Counted from the first letter of the stretch, positions 50,646-60,103 are shown. The stretch: 64,000 bases of DNA from Micromonospora cremea (GCF_900143515.1 NZ_FSQT01000002.1:869501-933500); one strand, 5' to 3'. Translations and numbers: made by a program. Notes: generated from the sequence alone by a model not told the origin.

Positions 50646-51134
50646 ATGTCTCAGGACGTGCCGCCGGCCTCCGGCCGGCGGTCTCGCTGGGCGCTCGTCT
50701 GCTTCGCGGTCGCGGTCTTCGTCGCGGCCGCGATCGGCGGACTGGGGGTGCAGGGCACCACCGACGAGTACGGCAGCCTGCGGCAGCCCGGCTGGGCGCC
50801 GCCCTCGTGGCTGTTCGGCCCGGTCTGGACGGTGCTCTACGCGCTGATCGCGGTGGCCGGCTGGCTGGTCTGGCGCCGGGTCGGCTTCGGGCCGGCGCTC
50901 TGGGCGTGGACCGCCCAGCTGGTGCTCAACGCGATCTGGACCCCGCTGTTCTTCGGCGCGGGGCGGTACGGGCTGGCGTTCGCCGAGATCGTCGCGATGT
51001 GGCTGGCGATCGGGCTCACCGTGGCGTTGTTCGCCCGGGTCACCCGGGTCGCGGCGGCGCTGCTGCTGCCCTACTGGGCCTGGGTCACCTTCGCCGCCGC
51101 ACTGAACCTGTCGATCTGGCGGCTTAACTCCTGA
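50646..51134 (+). CDS. TspO/MBR family tryptophan-rich membrane protein
   Basis: A 162-aa five-helix membrane protein of the TspO/translocator family, which binds tetrapyrroles and takes part in stress responses. The conserved blocks are LRQPGWAPPSWLFGPVWTVLYALIAVAGWLVW and WTAQLVLNAIWTPLFFGAGRYGLAFAEI, ending in LPYWAWVTFAAALNLSIWRLN. Start is uncertain: ATG 50646 fits the family; longer frames from 50577 add an unlikely segment. No clear ribosome site. Confidence 0.92.
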   Translation: MSQDVPPASGRRSRWALVCFAVAVFVAAAIGGLGVQGTTDEYGSLRQPGWAPPSWLFGPVWTVLYALIAVAGWLVWRRVGFGPALWAWTAQLVLNAIWTPLFFGAGRYGLAFAEIVAMWLAIGLTVALFARVTRVAAALLLPYWAWVTFAAALNLSIWRLNS

Positions 51135-51186
51135 CCGACGGGTTCCCGACGGCGCCGCCCGCCGGGAACCCTGGTCGTCGAACCGC

Positions 51187-51963
51187 TCAGCAGCGGGGCA
51201 CGCCCGGGATGTAGCCGTCGTGACCGGTGTACACGTACGCGTCGGCGATGAAGCGGCCGGCACCGATCCGGTCCCAGATCGAGCTGGTGCCGTAGGTGCC
51301 GGTGACCGTGGTGCCGCTGGTCTGGCAGGCGATGGTGACCCGGGTGCCGTCGGCGACGGTGCCGACGGAGGCGTACCCGGTGCCGGGGCCGGAGCGGACG
51401 GTCAGCGGGGTGCCGCTGGTGTCGACCGTGCCGGAGCCGGAGCCACCCGAACTGCACCCGTTGTCGCTGGTGTAGTTCTTGGTGCCCCAGTACAGGGCGA
51501 GGGTGCCGTTGAACCGGACCTGGATGTCGCCGCCGTTGACGCGCTGCTCGTAGTGCAGGTGCGGGCCGGTGGAGCCGCCGGTGCTGCCGACCCAGCCGAG
51601 CACCTTGCCGTAGCCGACCGTCTGACCGACCGACACGTTGAAGCCGTTGAGGTGGGCGTAGTACGTGCTGTAACCGCCACCGTGGTTGATCCGGACGTAC
51701 TTGCCGTAGCTGGTGCCGCCGAGATCGGTCACCCGGTCGACGGTGCCCGGGGCGCTGGCCACCACCGGGTCGCCGAGGTCGTCGGTGCGGTTGAAGTCGA
51801 CGGCGTACGCCGGGCTGTGGTTCGACCGGGTCTGCCCGGACCAGGACTGGCCGCACGGGAACGGCACCTTGAAGGTCGGCGCGGCCAGCGCCGGGCTCGC
51901 CGGAGCCAGGACTCCCCCGACGAGCAGGCCCGCCACCAGCAGGCTGATCCACCGCTTACGCAT
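51187..51963 (-). CDS. Secreted M23 metallopeptidase with SH3-like tail
   Basis: A 258-aa secreted peptidase that probably cuts peptidoglycan cross-bridges. A signal peptide (MRKRWISLLVAGLLVGGVLA, cleavage near ALA-AP) precedes an M23 domain with His49 and Asp56 (NHSPAYAVDF), His104 (YYAHLNG) and GPHLHYE (His135, His137). A Ser/Gly linker leads to an SH3-like domain (TPLTVRSGPGTGYASVGTVADGTRVTIACQTSG) for wall binding. ATG 51963 with AGGAGG 8 nt upstream. Confidence 0.92.
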   Translation of the reverse strand: MRKRWISLLVAGLLVGGVLAPASPALAAPTFKVPFPCGQSWSGQTRSNHSPAYAVDFNRTDDLGDPVVASAPGTVDRVTDLGGTSYGKYVRINHGGGYSTYYAHLNGFNVSVGQTVGYGKVLGWVGSTGGSTGPHLHYEQRVNGGDIQVRFNGTLALYWGTKNYTSDNGCSSGGSGSGTVDTSGTPLTVRSGPGTGYASVGTVADGTRVTIACQTSGTTVTGTYGTSSIWDRIGAGRFIADAYVYTGHDGYIPGVPRC

Positions 51964-52130
51964 ACAGCTCCTCCTATGTCGAAAACCTTCGATGTGGTGT
52001 GCTCAGCCTGACAGATATCGTCATTCTTCGAAAGAGTCGGAGATCTGGCCCGGGAGCGTGCCCACGGGGCGGCCCGGAGGTTTCCGGATTGTTACTCGCT
52101 CGTGTCTGACAGGGGCTGGACCGGACCGGA

Positions 52131-52144
52131 TGCAAGCGCTTACA
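52131..52144. promoter_or_regulatory. LacI-family operator upstream of the alpha-glucoside operon
   Basis: TGCAAGCGCTTACA fits the LacI/GalR consensus TGNNANCGNTNNCA with a central CG and near-perfect symmetry. It lies 71 bp upstream of the binding-protein start. The LacI-type regulator of this cluster is the obvious candidate to bind it. Confidence 0.8.
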
Positions 52145-52214
52145 TGTGTGCACGCCCATCGGGACCGGCGCCGGGCCATTGAGCACGACCGCGCCGGCTA
52201 GAAAGGAGGACGGC

Positions 52215-53561
52215 ATGGCGGTCTTTACCAGACCACGCCAGGCCTTCGTGATCGCCGGCGTACTGGGGCTGGCGCTCAGCGCCACCGCTTGCGGTACCGG
52301 CGACGACAAGAAGAGCGACAACGCGGGCTCCGCGGAGTGTGCCGCATACGAGAAGTACGAGGGCCACGACGGCAAGAAGGTCTCCATCTACGCGTCCATC
52401 CGTGACGCGGAGGCCGACCTGCTGGAGCGCTCGTGGTCGGAGTTCACCGACTGCACCGGCATCGAGATCGACTACGAGGGCAACGCCGAGTTCGAGGCGC
52501 AGCTCCCCGTCCGGGTCGACGGTGGCAACGCGCCCGACCTGGCGTTCGTACCTCAGCCGGGTCTGGTGAAGCGGTTCGCGGACGCCGGCAAGCTGAAGTC
52601 CCTCGGGGCCGACACCAAGGCGATGGCCGAGCAGAACCTGCCGGCCGACTGGCTGAAGTACGGCACCGTGAACGGGACGCTCTACGGCGTGCCGCTCGGC
52701 GCGAACGTGAAGTCCTTCGTCTGGTACTCGCCGAAGATGTTCAAGGAGAAGGGCTGGGAGGTTCCGACCACCTGGGACCAGCTCATCGCCCTGAGCGACA
52801 AGATCGCCGCCAGCGGCATGAAGCCGTGGTGCGCCGGCATCGAGTCCGGTGACGCCACCGGCTGGCCGGCCACCGACTGGATCGAGGACGTGCTGCTGCG
52901 GACGCAGGGCCCCGAGGTCTACGACCAGTGGACCACCCACGCCATCCCGTTCAACGACCCGCGGGTCGTCGCGGCGGTCGACCAGGCCGGCACCATCCTC
53001 AAGAACGAGAAGTACATGAACGGCGGCTTCGGCGGCGTGAAGAGCATCGGCACCACCGCCTTCGGTGAGGCCGGCCTGCCGATCACGACCGGCAAGTGCG
53101 CCCTGCACCGGCAGGCTTCCTTCTACGCCAACCAGTTCCCGGACGCCACCAAGGTGGCCGAGGACGGCGACGCCTTCGCCTTCTACTTCCCGGCCATCGA
53201 CCCGGCCAAGGGCAAGCCGGTGCTGGGCGCGGGCGAGTTCGTCGTCGCCTACGCCGACCGTCCCGAGGTCCAGGCGGTGCAGACCTACCTCGCCTCCGGC
53301 GAGTACGTCAACAGCCGCGCGAAGCTCGGCAACTGGGTCACGGCGAACAACAAGCTGGACATCGCCAACGTCGCCAGCCCGATCGACAAGCTCTCCGTCC
53401 AGATCCTGCAGGACAAGAGCGGCGTCTTCCGCTTCGACGGATCCGACCTGATGCCGGCCGGCGTCGGTGCGGGGACGTTCTGGAAGGGCATGGTCGACTG
53501 GCTGAACGGCAAGGCGACCGCCCCGGTGCTCCAGGGCATCGAGAGCAGCTGGCCTAAGTGA
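52215..53561 (+). CDS. aglE: Sugar ABC transporter substrate-binding lipoprotein (alpha-glucoside type)
   Basis: A 448-aa extracellular binding protein. Signal and lipobox (ALSATACGT, Cys26) anchor it to the membrane. The rest is a family 1 sugar-binding fold with FTDCTGIEIDYEGNAEFEAQLPVRVDGGNAPDLAFVPQPGLVKRF, GTLYGVPLGANVKSFVWYSPKMF, and SGMKPWCAGIESGDATGWPATDWIEDVLLR. AAAGGAGG precedes ATG 52215 by 5 nt. With the permeases and GH13 enzyme it should import alpha-glucosides. The gene is preceded by a LacI operator. Confidence 0.93.
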   Translation: MAVFTRPRQAFVIAGVLGLALSATACGTGDDKKSDNAGSAECAAYEKYEGHDGKKVSIYASIRDAEADLLERSWSEFTDCTGIEIDYEGNAEFEAQLPVRVDGGNAPDLAFVPQPGLVKRFADAGKLKSLGADTKAMAEQNLPADWLKYGTVNGTLYGVPLGANVKSFVWYSPKMFKEKGWEVPTTWDQLIALSDKIAASGMKPWCAGIESGDATGWPATDWIEDVLLRTQGPEVYDQWTTHAIPFNDPRVVAAVDQAGTILKNEKYMNGGFGGVKSIGTTAFGEAGLPITTGKCALHRQASFYANQFPDATKVAEDGDAFAFYFPAIDPAKGKPVLGAGEFVVAYADRPEVQAVQTYLASGEYVNSRAKLGNWVTANNKLDIANVASPIDKLSVQILQDKSGVFRFDGSDLMPAGVGAGTFWKGMVDWLNGKATAPVLQGIESSWPK

Positions 53562-53631
53562 TCCCGGCGGTGGCCCGGCTCGCGAGCGCGGGCCGGGCCA
53601 CCGGCCGAGTGGACCCGAGAGGGGAGGGTTG

Positions 53632-54678
53632 ATGGAGTTCGACTTCGCCGATCAGCAGCCGAAGCTCCTCATGCTGATGTACGGGCTGGTCGCCTTCGTG
53701 GTGGTGGTGGGCGGTCTGCTCCTGCTGCTCGATGTCGTGCCGACCTGGTTCGCCCAGCGACGCGAGGCGCAGCTCGTCGCCGCGTCCGCGAGCGGCACGC
53801 CGATCACCCGGCGGCCCAAGCAGCGGGAGGGCCTCTTCGCCCTCTTCTTCCTGCTGCCGACGCTGCTGCTGCTCACCATCGGCCTGGTCGTGCCGGCCAT
53901 CCGCACCACGCTGCTGTCCCTAATGAACCGGGACAGCACCAACTGGGTGGGGCTGGACAACTACGCCTGGATGTTCTCCGACGGCTCGATCGTCCGGGTC
54001 CTGATCAACAGCCTGGTCTGGGTGCTCCTGGTCCCGCTGGTGGCGACCTCGTTCGGCCTGATCTACGCCGTCCTGGTGGACAAGGCCCGGTTCGAGACGG
54101 TGGCGAAGTCCCTGATCTTCCTGCCGATGGCCATCTCCTTCGTCGGCGCGAGCATCATCTGGAAGTTCGTGTACGCCTACCGGGGCGACGGCGACCAGAT
54201 CGGCCTGCTCAACCACATCGTGGTCAGCCTCGGCGGCGAGCCGAAGCAGTGGCTGCTGGAATCGCCTCTGAACACACTGCTGCTGATCGTCATCATGGTC
54301 TGGATCCAGGCAGGTTTCGCCATGGTGGTGCTCTCCGCCGCGATCAAGGCAATCCCCGGCGACATCGTGGAGGCCGCCCGGCTCGACGGGGTCAGCCCGT
54401 GGCAGATGTTCTGGCGGATCACCATGCCGAGCATCCGGCCCGCGCTGATCGTGGTGGTGGTGACCCTCTCGATCGCCACGCTCAAGGTCTTCGACATCGT
54501 CCGGACCACGACCAACGGCAACTATGACACCAGCGTGATCGCCAACGAGATGTACAACCAGGCGTTCCGGTACGGCGAGAACGGGCAGGGCACGGCGCTC
54601 GCGGTCTTCCTCTTCATCCTGGTCATCCCGATCGTGATCTACCAGATCCGCAACCTCCGTCAACAGCGGGAGGGCTGA
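53632..54678 (+). CDS. aglF: Sugar ABC transporter permease
   Basis: A 348-aa permease of the MalF type. An N-terminal helix (YGLVAFVVVVGGLLLLLDV) and basic segment precede six membrane helices; the cytoplasmic EAA loop is EAARLDGVSPWQMFWRITMPSI, which docks with the ATPase. The extra N-terminal helix is longer than usual. Start ATG 53632 with GGGGAGGG upstream. It follows the binding protein by 70 nt and overlaps nothing; the second permease follows after 1 nt. Confidence 0.92.
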   Translation: MEFDFADQQPKLLMLMYGLVAFVVVVGGLLLLLDVVPTWFAQRREAQLVAASASGTPITRRPKQREGLFALFFLLPTLLLLTIGLVVPAIRTTLLSLMNRDSTNWVGLDNYAWMFSDGSIVRVLINSLVWVLLVPLVATSFGLIYAVLVDKARFETVAKSLIFLPMAISFVGASIIWKFVYAYRGDGDQIGLLNHIVVSLGGEPKQWLLESPLNTLLLIVIMVWIQAGFAMVVLSAAIKAIPGDIVEAARLDGVSPWQMFWRITMPSIRPALIVVVVTLSIATLKVFDIVRTTTNGNYDTSVIANEMYNQAFRYGENGQGTALAVFLFILVIPIVIYQIRNLRQQREG

Positions 54679-54679
54679 G

Positions 54680-55645
54680 ATGACGACCGCAACGCCCACC
54701 GTCGCCGTCGGCACGCAGAAGACCGACAGCCCCATGTCCACCGCCGGGCGGGTCCGCAAGCGGTTGAACAGCCGCACCGCGACGCTCGTCTCGATCGTCA
54801 TCGCGGTGGTCTGGACCATCCCGACCTTCGGCCTGCTCGTCTCCTCCCTCCGGCCGGAGGACGAGATCAAGACCACCGGCTGGTGGACGGCCTTCACCAA
54901 CCCGCAGTTCACCCTGGAGAACTACCAGCAGGTCCTGTTCGGACGGTCGTCCTCATCCGGGCAGCTCGCCGGGTACTTCATCAACTCCCTGGCGATCACC
55001 ATCCCGTCGGTGCTCTTCCCGCTCGCCTTCGCGTGCCTGGCCGCGTACGCGCTGGCGTGGATCAACTTCCGCGGCCGGGACTGGCTCTACATCGCGATCT
55101 TCGCGCTGCAGATCGTGCCGTTGCAGATGGCCCTGGTGCCGCTGCTGAAGTTCTTCTCCACCGGCGTCACCCTCGGCGGCGTCACCATCATGCCGGCCTG
55201 GGATCTGGTCGACGAACAGAAGTTCGCCCAGGTGTGGTTCGCGCACACCTGCTTCGCGCTCCCGTTCGCCGTCTTCCTGCTGCACAACTTCATCGCACAA
55301 CTACCGGGCGACCTGATGGAGGCGGCCCGGGTCGACGGGGCCAGCCACCCGAAGATCTTCCGCACCATCGTGCTGCCACTGATCACCCCGGCGCTGGCGG
55401 CGTTCGGCATCTTCCAGTTCCTGTGGGTCTGGAACGACCTGCTCGTCGCACTGATCTTCGCTGGCGGCGGTGACGAGACCGCCCCGCTCACCGTTCAGCT
55501 CGCCGAGATGGCCGGCACCAGAGGCAACGAGTGGCAGCGGCTGACCGCCGGAGCGTTCGTCTCCATCGTCGTACCGCTCATCGTGTTCCTGTCCCTGCAG
55601 CGCTTCTTCGTGCGAGGTCTGCTCGCCGGCAGCGTCAAGGGCTGA
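54680..55645 (+). CDS. aglG: Sugar ABC transporter permease
   Basis: A 321-aa MalG-type permease with six membrane helices. The EAA loop is EAARVDGASHPKIFRTIVLPLITPA. ATG 54680 is 1 nt after the stop of the first permease. No ATPase gene is in this cluster, so a shared ATPase (MsiK-like) from elsewhere probably energises transport, as is known for several streptomycete sugar systems. Confidence 0.92.
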   Translation: MTTATPTVAVGTQKTDSPMSTAGRVRKRLNSRTATLVSIVIAVVWTIPTFGLLVSSLRPEDEIKTTGWWTAFTNPQFTLENYQQVLFGRSSSSGQLAGYFINSLAITIPSVLFPLAFACLAAYALAWINFRGRDWLYIAIFALQIVPLQMALVPLLKFFSTGVTLGGVTIMPAWDLVDEQKFAQVWFAHTCFALPFAVFLLHNFIAQLPGDLMEAARVDGASHPKIFRTIVLPLITPALAAFGIFQFLWVWNDLLVALIFAGGGDETAPLTVQLAEMAGTRGNEWQRLTAGAFVSIVVPLIVFLSLQRFFVRGLLAGSVKG

Positions 55646-55711
55646 CCCGCCTGCCCGCCGCCGCCCGGCCCCTCGGGCGGCGGCGGGCGCCGGGTATCGA
55701 GCGGGGGAACC

Positions 55712-56758
55712 GTGACGAAGATTGATGATGTCGCCCGGCTGGCCGGGGTCTCCACGGCCACCGTCTCGCGGGCGCTGCGCGGGCTGCCGACGGTCTCCGC
55801 CGCCACCCGGCGCCGGGTCCTCGCAGCCGCCGAGCAGCTCGACTACGAGGTTTCGCCGAGCGCGTCCCGGCTCGCCGGTGGGCGCACCGGCACGGTCGCG
55901 GTGGTGGTCCCCCGGATCACCCGATGGTTCTTCAGCACCGTCGTGGAGGCGGTCGAGGAGTTCCTCCACGAGTCCGGCTACGACCTGCTGCTCTACAACC
56001 TGGGCGGCCGGGAGCAGATCCGCCAGCGGGTGCTGCGCACCGCCAACCTGCACAAGCGGGTGGACGCCATCATGCTGGTCGCGACGCCGCTGCGCCCGGC
56101 CGACCTCACCGCGCTGGCCTCCCTGGACCTGCCCGGGGTGACCATCAGCTCGGGGACCAGGGTGCCCAACTGGCCGTGCGTGCGGATCGACGACGTGGCT
56201 GCCGCCCGTACCGCCACCCGGCACCTGCTCGACCTCGGCCACCGCCGGATCGCGCACATCTCCGGCGACCCCGACGACGAGCTGGCCTTCACCACCCACC
56301 TGGACCGACGCCGGGGCTATCAGGAAGAGCTGCGGGCCGCCGGCATGCAACCCGACCCGAGCCTGGACGTCGAGTCGACGTTCACCATCGACGGCGGCAA
56401 CCAGGCCACCGCCGAGCTGCTGGCCCGGGGCGAGCCGCCGACCGCGATCGTCGCCGCCTGCGACGAGATGGCGATGGGCGCGATGACCGCGCTGCGCGAC
56501 GCCGGGCTGCGCGTACCGCAGGACGTCAGCGTGGTCGGCATCGACGACCACGACCTGGCCGGCGTGCTCGGGCTCAGCACCATCGCCCAGCCCGCCGCCG
56601 AGCAGGGCCGGCTGGCCGCCCGGATGCTGCTCGACCCGCTCGGGGCCCCGAGCCTGGGCCCGATCGTCGGTCAACGGACCCCCGGTTGCGACACCCCAGT
56701 GATGCTGCCCACTCGGCTGGTGGTCCGGGACTCGACCGCACCGCCCCGGGCACACTGA
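55712..56758 (+). CDS. LacI-family transcriptional regulator
   Basis: A 348-aa repressor. The helix-turn-helix and hinge (TKIDDVARLAGVSTATVSRAL) are typical, followed by a periplasmic-binding-protein-like sugar domain (VAVVVPRITRWFFSTVVEAVEEFLHESGYDLLLYN, DDLGHRRIAHISG, AIVAACDEMAMGAMTALRDAG). It probably represses the operon via the operator at 52131-52144 and is released by an alpha-glucoside. Starts GTG 55712 with GGGGGA upstream. The GH13 gene continues in the same frame beyond its stop. Confidence 0.93.
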   Translation: MTKIDDVARLAGVSTATVSRALRGLPTVSAATRRRVLAAAEQLDYEVSPSASRLAGGRTGTVAVVVPRITRWFFSTVVEAVEEFLHESGYDLLLYNLGGREQIRQRVLRTANLHKRVDAIMLVATPLRPADLTALASLDLPGVTISSGTRVPNWPCVRIDDVAAARTATRHLLDLGHRRIAHISGDPDDELAFTTHLDRRRGYQEELRAAGMQPDPSLDVESTFTIDGGNQATAELLARGEPPTAIVAACDEMAMGAMTALRDAGLRVPQDVSVVGIDDHDLAGVLGLSTIAQPAAEQGRLAARMLLDPLGAPSLGPIVGQRTPGCDTPVMLPTRLVVRDSTAPPRAH

Positions 56759-56851
56759 ACTCCAACCATCCGCCGCCGGCTGGCGGCTGGCGGCGACGCG
56801 GCCGGCAGCAGCAGCCGGCAGTCCACCCACAGCTCGACACGGGAGACGACC

Positions 56852-58525
56852 CTGAACACCGATCCGACGCAGCAGACCCCCTCCGGTCCCCCAGACACGG
56901 GCTGGTGGACCGAAGCCGCCATCTACCAGATCTACCCCCGCTCGTTCGCCGACTCCGACGGGGACGGCGTCGGCGACCTGCCCGGCATCACCGCCCGCCT
57001 CGACCATCTGGTCGAGCTGGGCGTGGACGCGGTGTGGCTCTCCCCGTTCTACCCGTCGCCGCAGGCCGACGCCGGCTACGACGTGGCCGACTACCGGGAT
57101 GTCGACCCGCTGTTCGGCACCCTCGCCGACGCGGACAAGCTGATCACCGAAGCCCGCACCCGCGGCCTGCGGGTGATCGTCGACCTGGTCCCGAACCACA
57201 CCTCCTCGGCGCACCGTTGGTTCCGGGCCGCGCTGTCCGCCGCACCCGGCAGCCCGGAGCGGTCCCGGTACATCTTCCGGGACGGCCTGGGCCCGACCGG
57301 CGACCAGCCGCCGAACGACTGGCAGAGCGTCTTCGGCGGCCCGGCCTGGACCCGGACGGTCGACCCGGACGGCCAGCCCGGCCAGTGGTACCTGCACCTG
57401 TTCGACACGGGGCAGCCGGACCTCAACTGGGACAACCCGGAGGTGCACGCGGAGTTCCTGGACGTGCTGCGGTTCTGGCTGGACCGTGGGGTGGACGGCT
57501 TCCGCGTCGACGTGGCGCACGGTCTGGTCAAGCAGGCCGACCTGGCCGACTGGCAGGAGCCGCAGGAGATCCTGTCCGGCAACGAGGTGGACAAGCCGCG
57601 CCCGCCGATGTGGGACCAGGAGGGCGTGCACGAGATCTACCGTCAGTGGCGGCAGCTCCTGGACAACTACCCCGGCGAGCGGGTGCTGGTCGCCGAGGCG
57701 TGGGTGGAGCCGGCCGAGCGGCTGGCCCGCTACGTCCGCCCGGACGAGATGCATCAGGCGTTCAACTTCGAGTACCTGCTCGCCGCCTGGACCGCGCCGG
57801 CCCAGTACGCGGTGATCACCCGCTCGCTGGAGGCGACCGACTCGGTCGGCGCACCGACCACCTGGGTGCTGTCCAACCACGACGTGGTGCGGCACGCCTC
57901 CCGGCTGGGCCTGCCGATCGGCACCGTCCGGCCCAACGGCATCGGCATCGGCGACCCGCAGCCGGACGCCGCGCTCGGCCTGCGCCGGGCCCGGGCGGCC
58001 ACCCTGCTGATGCTCGCCCTGCCCGGCTCGGCCTACCTCTACCAGGGTGAGGAGCTGGGCCTGCCGGAGCACACCACGCTGCCCGACGAGGCCCGTCAGG
58101 ACCCGACCTGGGCGCGCAGCGGGCACACCCAGCGCGGCCGGGACGGCTGCCGGGTGCCGATCCCGTGGGAGGCCGACGCGCCGTCGTACGGCTTCGGGCC
58201 GTCCGACGCGAGCTGGCTGCCGCAGCCGCCGCTGTGGGCGGAGTACGCGCTGGACCGGCAGCGCGACGTGCCCGGCTCGACGTACGAGCTGTACCGCACG
58301 GCGTTGCGGCTGCGCCGCGCCCACGGGCTGGGCCGGGGCACGCTGGAGTGGCTGTCCTCCGGCGACGAGGTGCTGACCTTCCGCAACGGCGAGCTGACCG
58401 TGCTGACCAACTTCGGCGCCACCCCGGTGCCGGTGCCGGCCGGCGCCGAACTGCTCGCCGCCAGCGCTCCGCTGGACGACGACGGAATGGTCCTGACCGA
58501 CGTCACCGTCTGGGTGCGCGCCTGA
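56852..58525 (+). CDS. aglA: GH13 alpha-glucosidase
   Basis: A 557-aa cytoplasmic alpha-glucosidase (oligo-1,6-glucosidase-like). The beta/alpha barrel starts at WWTEAAIYQIYPRSFADSDGDGVGDLPGI; region II is DGFRVDVAHG with nucleophile Asp220, the acid is Glu282 (AEAWVEP), and the stabilising residue is in VLSNHDVVRH. Domain B and C-terminal beta domain are complete. No ATG, GTG or TTG precedes the fold: the reading frame opens after the LacI stop, and CTG 56852 with GGGAG upstream is the most likely start. Together with the transporter it digests imported alpha-glucosides. Confidence 0.9.
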   Translation: MNTDPTQQTPSGPPDTGWWTEAAIYQIYPRSFADSDGDGVGDLPGITARLDHLVELGVDAVWLSPFYPSPQADAGYDVADYRDVDPLFGTLADADKLITEARTRGLRVIVDLVPNHTSSAHRWFRAALSAAPGSPERSRYIFRDGLGPTGDQPPNDWQSVFGGPAWTRTVDPDGQPGQWYLHLFDTGQPDLNWDNPEVHAEFLDVLRFWLDRGVDGFRVDVAHGLVKQADLADWQEPQEILSGNEVDKPRPPMWDQEGVHEIYRQWRQLLDNYPGERVLVAEAWVEPAERLARYVRPDEMHQAFNFEYLLAAWTAPAQYAVITRSLEATDSVGAPTTWVLSNHDVVRHASRLGLPIGTVRPNGIGIGDPQPDAALGLRRARAATLLMLALPGSAYLYQGEELGLPEHTTLPDEARQDPTWARSGHTQRGRDGCRVPIPWEADAPSYGFGPSDASWLPQPPLWAEYALDRQRDVPGSTYELYRTALRLRRAHGLGRGTLEWLSSGDEVLTFRNGELTVLTNFGATPVPVPAGAELLAASAPLDDDGMVLTDVTVWVRA

Positions 58526-58538
58526 CCCAGGTGTTAAA

Positions 58539-58580
58539 AAGGGCCCCCTGTACAACGCGTGGCGTCAACAGGGGGCCCTT
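58539..58580. terminator. Bidirectional terminator after the glucosidase and MFS genes
   Basis: AAGGGCCCCCTGT (58539-58551) pairs perfectly with 58568-58580 across a 16-nt loop. On the plus strand it is followed by TCCTT. It separates the GH13 stop (58525) from the MFS stop (58583), so it serves both. The AAGGGCCCCCTGT hairpin is, I believe, a frequent intergenic unit in Micromonospora. Confidence 0.85.
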
Positions 58581-58582
58581 CC

Positions 58583-60046
58583 TTACAGGCGGTCGGCGCG
58601 GATGTGCAGCAGGTCGTGCACGTTCTCGATGTCGGCCGGCGAGGTCCGCGAGGCGAGCCAGTACATGACGCCGGTGGGAATGAAGAAGAGTTGGAACGCG
58701 GCCAGCCCGACGGCGAAGTTCAGCGGTGGCGGGAATGCGGCGCGCAGGCCCTGGAAGGCCACTCCGACCAGCCCGTTGCCGGCCGCCCGGCCGACACCGT
58801 TGACCAGGTTGCCCAGGCTGTACACGGTGCCCCGGTGCTCCGGCGGGTTGACATCGGCGATCAGCGCGAACCAGTTCGGCGAGTTGGCCGAGGTCAGTGC
58901 GAGCGCCACCACCGCGGTGAGCAGGCTCAGCCCGACCGACGGTTCGGTGAACACGCTGGACAGGATCGCGCCGATCACGGCGCCGGTGCTGCCGTCGTCC
59001 GGCACGTCGATGCTCACCGGCACGAGGAACAGCACCAGGTAGAACGGCAGCGCGGCGAGGATGCCGACCGCGGCGACGAGTGCCCGGCCCCCCGGGTTGC
59101 GCCGCTGCACCGCGTCGCCGATCAGCCCGCCGACGATGGAGAGCACCCCGCCGAGCTGGAACAGCGTGGCGAAGACGCTGCCCACCACCACCGCGGTGGA
59201 CTCCGAGTAGCCCTGGGCCTCGGCCCGCTCGGCGAAGAGCACCGGCAGCCAGACCAGCGAGCCGAAGGCGGCCTGCGCGGTCAGGCCCTGCAGGATCAGC
59301 CACCGGTTGGTTCGCCTGCCCAGGATCCGTGGCAGGTCGGCACGGCTGATCCGGTAGTCGTACTCGGCGCCGGCGTCCAGCGCGTGGGTCAGCTCCGGCT
59401 CGCTCTGGCCGCGCCGAATGTCGTACGTGAACAGGTAGGCCACGGTGGCGGCTAGGCCCACCCCGGTCAGCACCAGGAACGGCCGCCGCCAGTCGGTCGC
59501 CCCGAGCAGCCCGCCGACCAGCGTGCCAGCCAGCGTGCCGACCCCCTGGGAGAGCCCCCAGAAGCTCATCACCAGCCCCCGCCGGGTCGGCGAGATCAGG
59601 TCGGTGACCACCGAGAACCCCACCGAGCCGACCGCGCCGAGACCGACCGCCGCGACCAGCTGCGCGGCCAGGAACGTCAGGTAGCCGCCGGCGAGCGCAC
59701 TTCCGCCGGTGCCCGCCGCCCAGAGCAGCGTGCCCACCATGAGCAGCGGCTTGCGGTTGGTCCGGTCCCCGACGTACGCCCAGCCGACCGCGGCCACCGC
59801 GCTGACCAGGAAGCTGACCGCGGTGACCAGGCCGAGCAACCGCCCCGACACAGCGAACGCCTCGGCGATCGGCCCGTACAGCGGCGGGACCAGCCCGATG
59901 GCCACGTTGTCCAGCGAGGCGAGCAGCACGAACACCACGACGCTGTACAACCGGTGCGCCGGGCCGCCGCCACGGGCCCGCCGGGGCCCGGCACTGGTCA
60001 CGGTCATGACGGGCAGCCAACCAGACCGGGCCGGCGACGTCGTCAC
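58583..60046 (-). CDS. MFS transporter
   Basis: A 487-aa major facilitator with twelve predicted helices. The first membrane segment is RLYSVVVFVLLASLDNVAIGLVPPLYGPI and the loop 2-3 motif is GDRTNRKPLL, typical of the family. The middle loop between helices 6 and 7 is long and charged (YDIRRGQSEPELTHALDAGAEYDYRISRADL). Substrate cannot be assigned from sequence. Start is uncertain (60046, or ATG 60007 giving MTVTSAGPRR). Confidence 0.88.
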   Translation of the reverse strand: MTTSPARSGWLPVMTVTSAGPRRARGGGPAHRLYSVVVFVLLASLDNVAIGLVPPLYGPIAEAFAVSGRLLGLVTAVSFLVSAVAAVGWAYVGDRTNRKPLLMVGTLLWAAGTGGSALAGGYLTFLAAQLVAAVGLGAVGSVGFSVVTDLISPTRRGLVMSFWGLSQGVGTLAGTLVGGLLGATDWRRPFLVLTGVGLAATVAYLFTYDIRRGQSEPELTHALDAGAEYDYRISRADLPRILGRRTNRWLILQGLTAQAAFGSLVWLPVLFAERAEAQGYSESTAVVVGSVFATLFQLGGVLSIVGGLIGDAVQRRNPGGRALVAAVGILAALPFYLVLFLVPVSIDVPDDGSTGAVIGAILSSVFTEPSVGLSLLTAVVALALTSANSPNWFALIADVNPPEHRGTVYSLGNLVNGVGRAAGNGLVGVAFQGLRAAFPPPLNFAVGLAAFQLFFIPTGVMYWLASRTSPADIENVHDLLHIRADRL

Positions 60047-60103
60047 GTGGGTGGGTGCCGCCGGTCAGCTCGCCCCGGCTCCCACCCGCGCCAGGTGCTT
60101 CCG

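Noticed and set aside
55301..58555. Minus-strand open frame of more than 1000 codons opposite the LacI and GH13 genes
   Set aside because: It is the complement of well-supported genes and reads as Arg/Gly/Pro-rich nonsense, as expected in GC-rich DNA.
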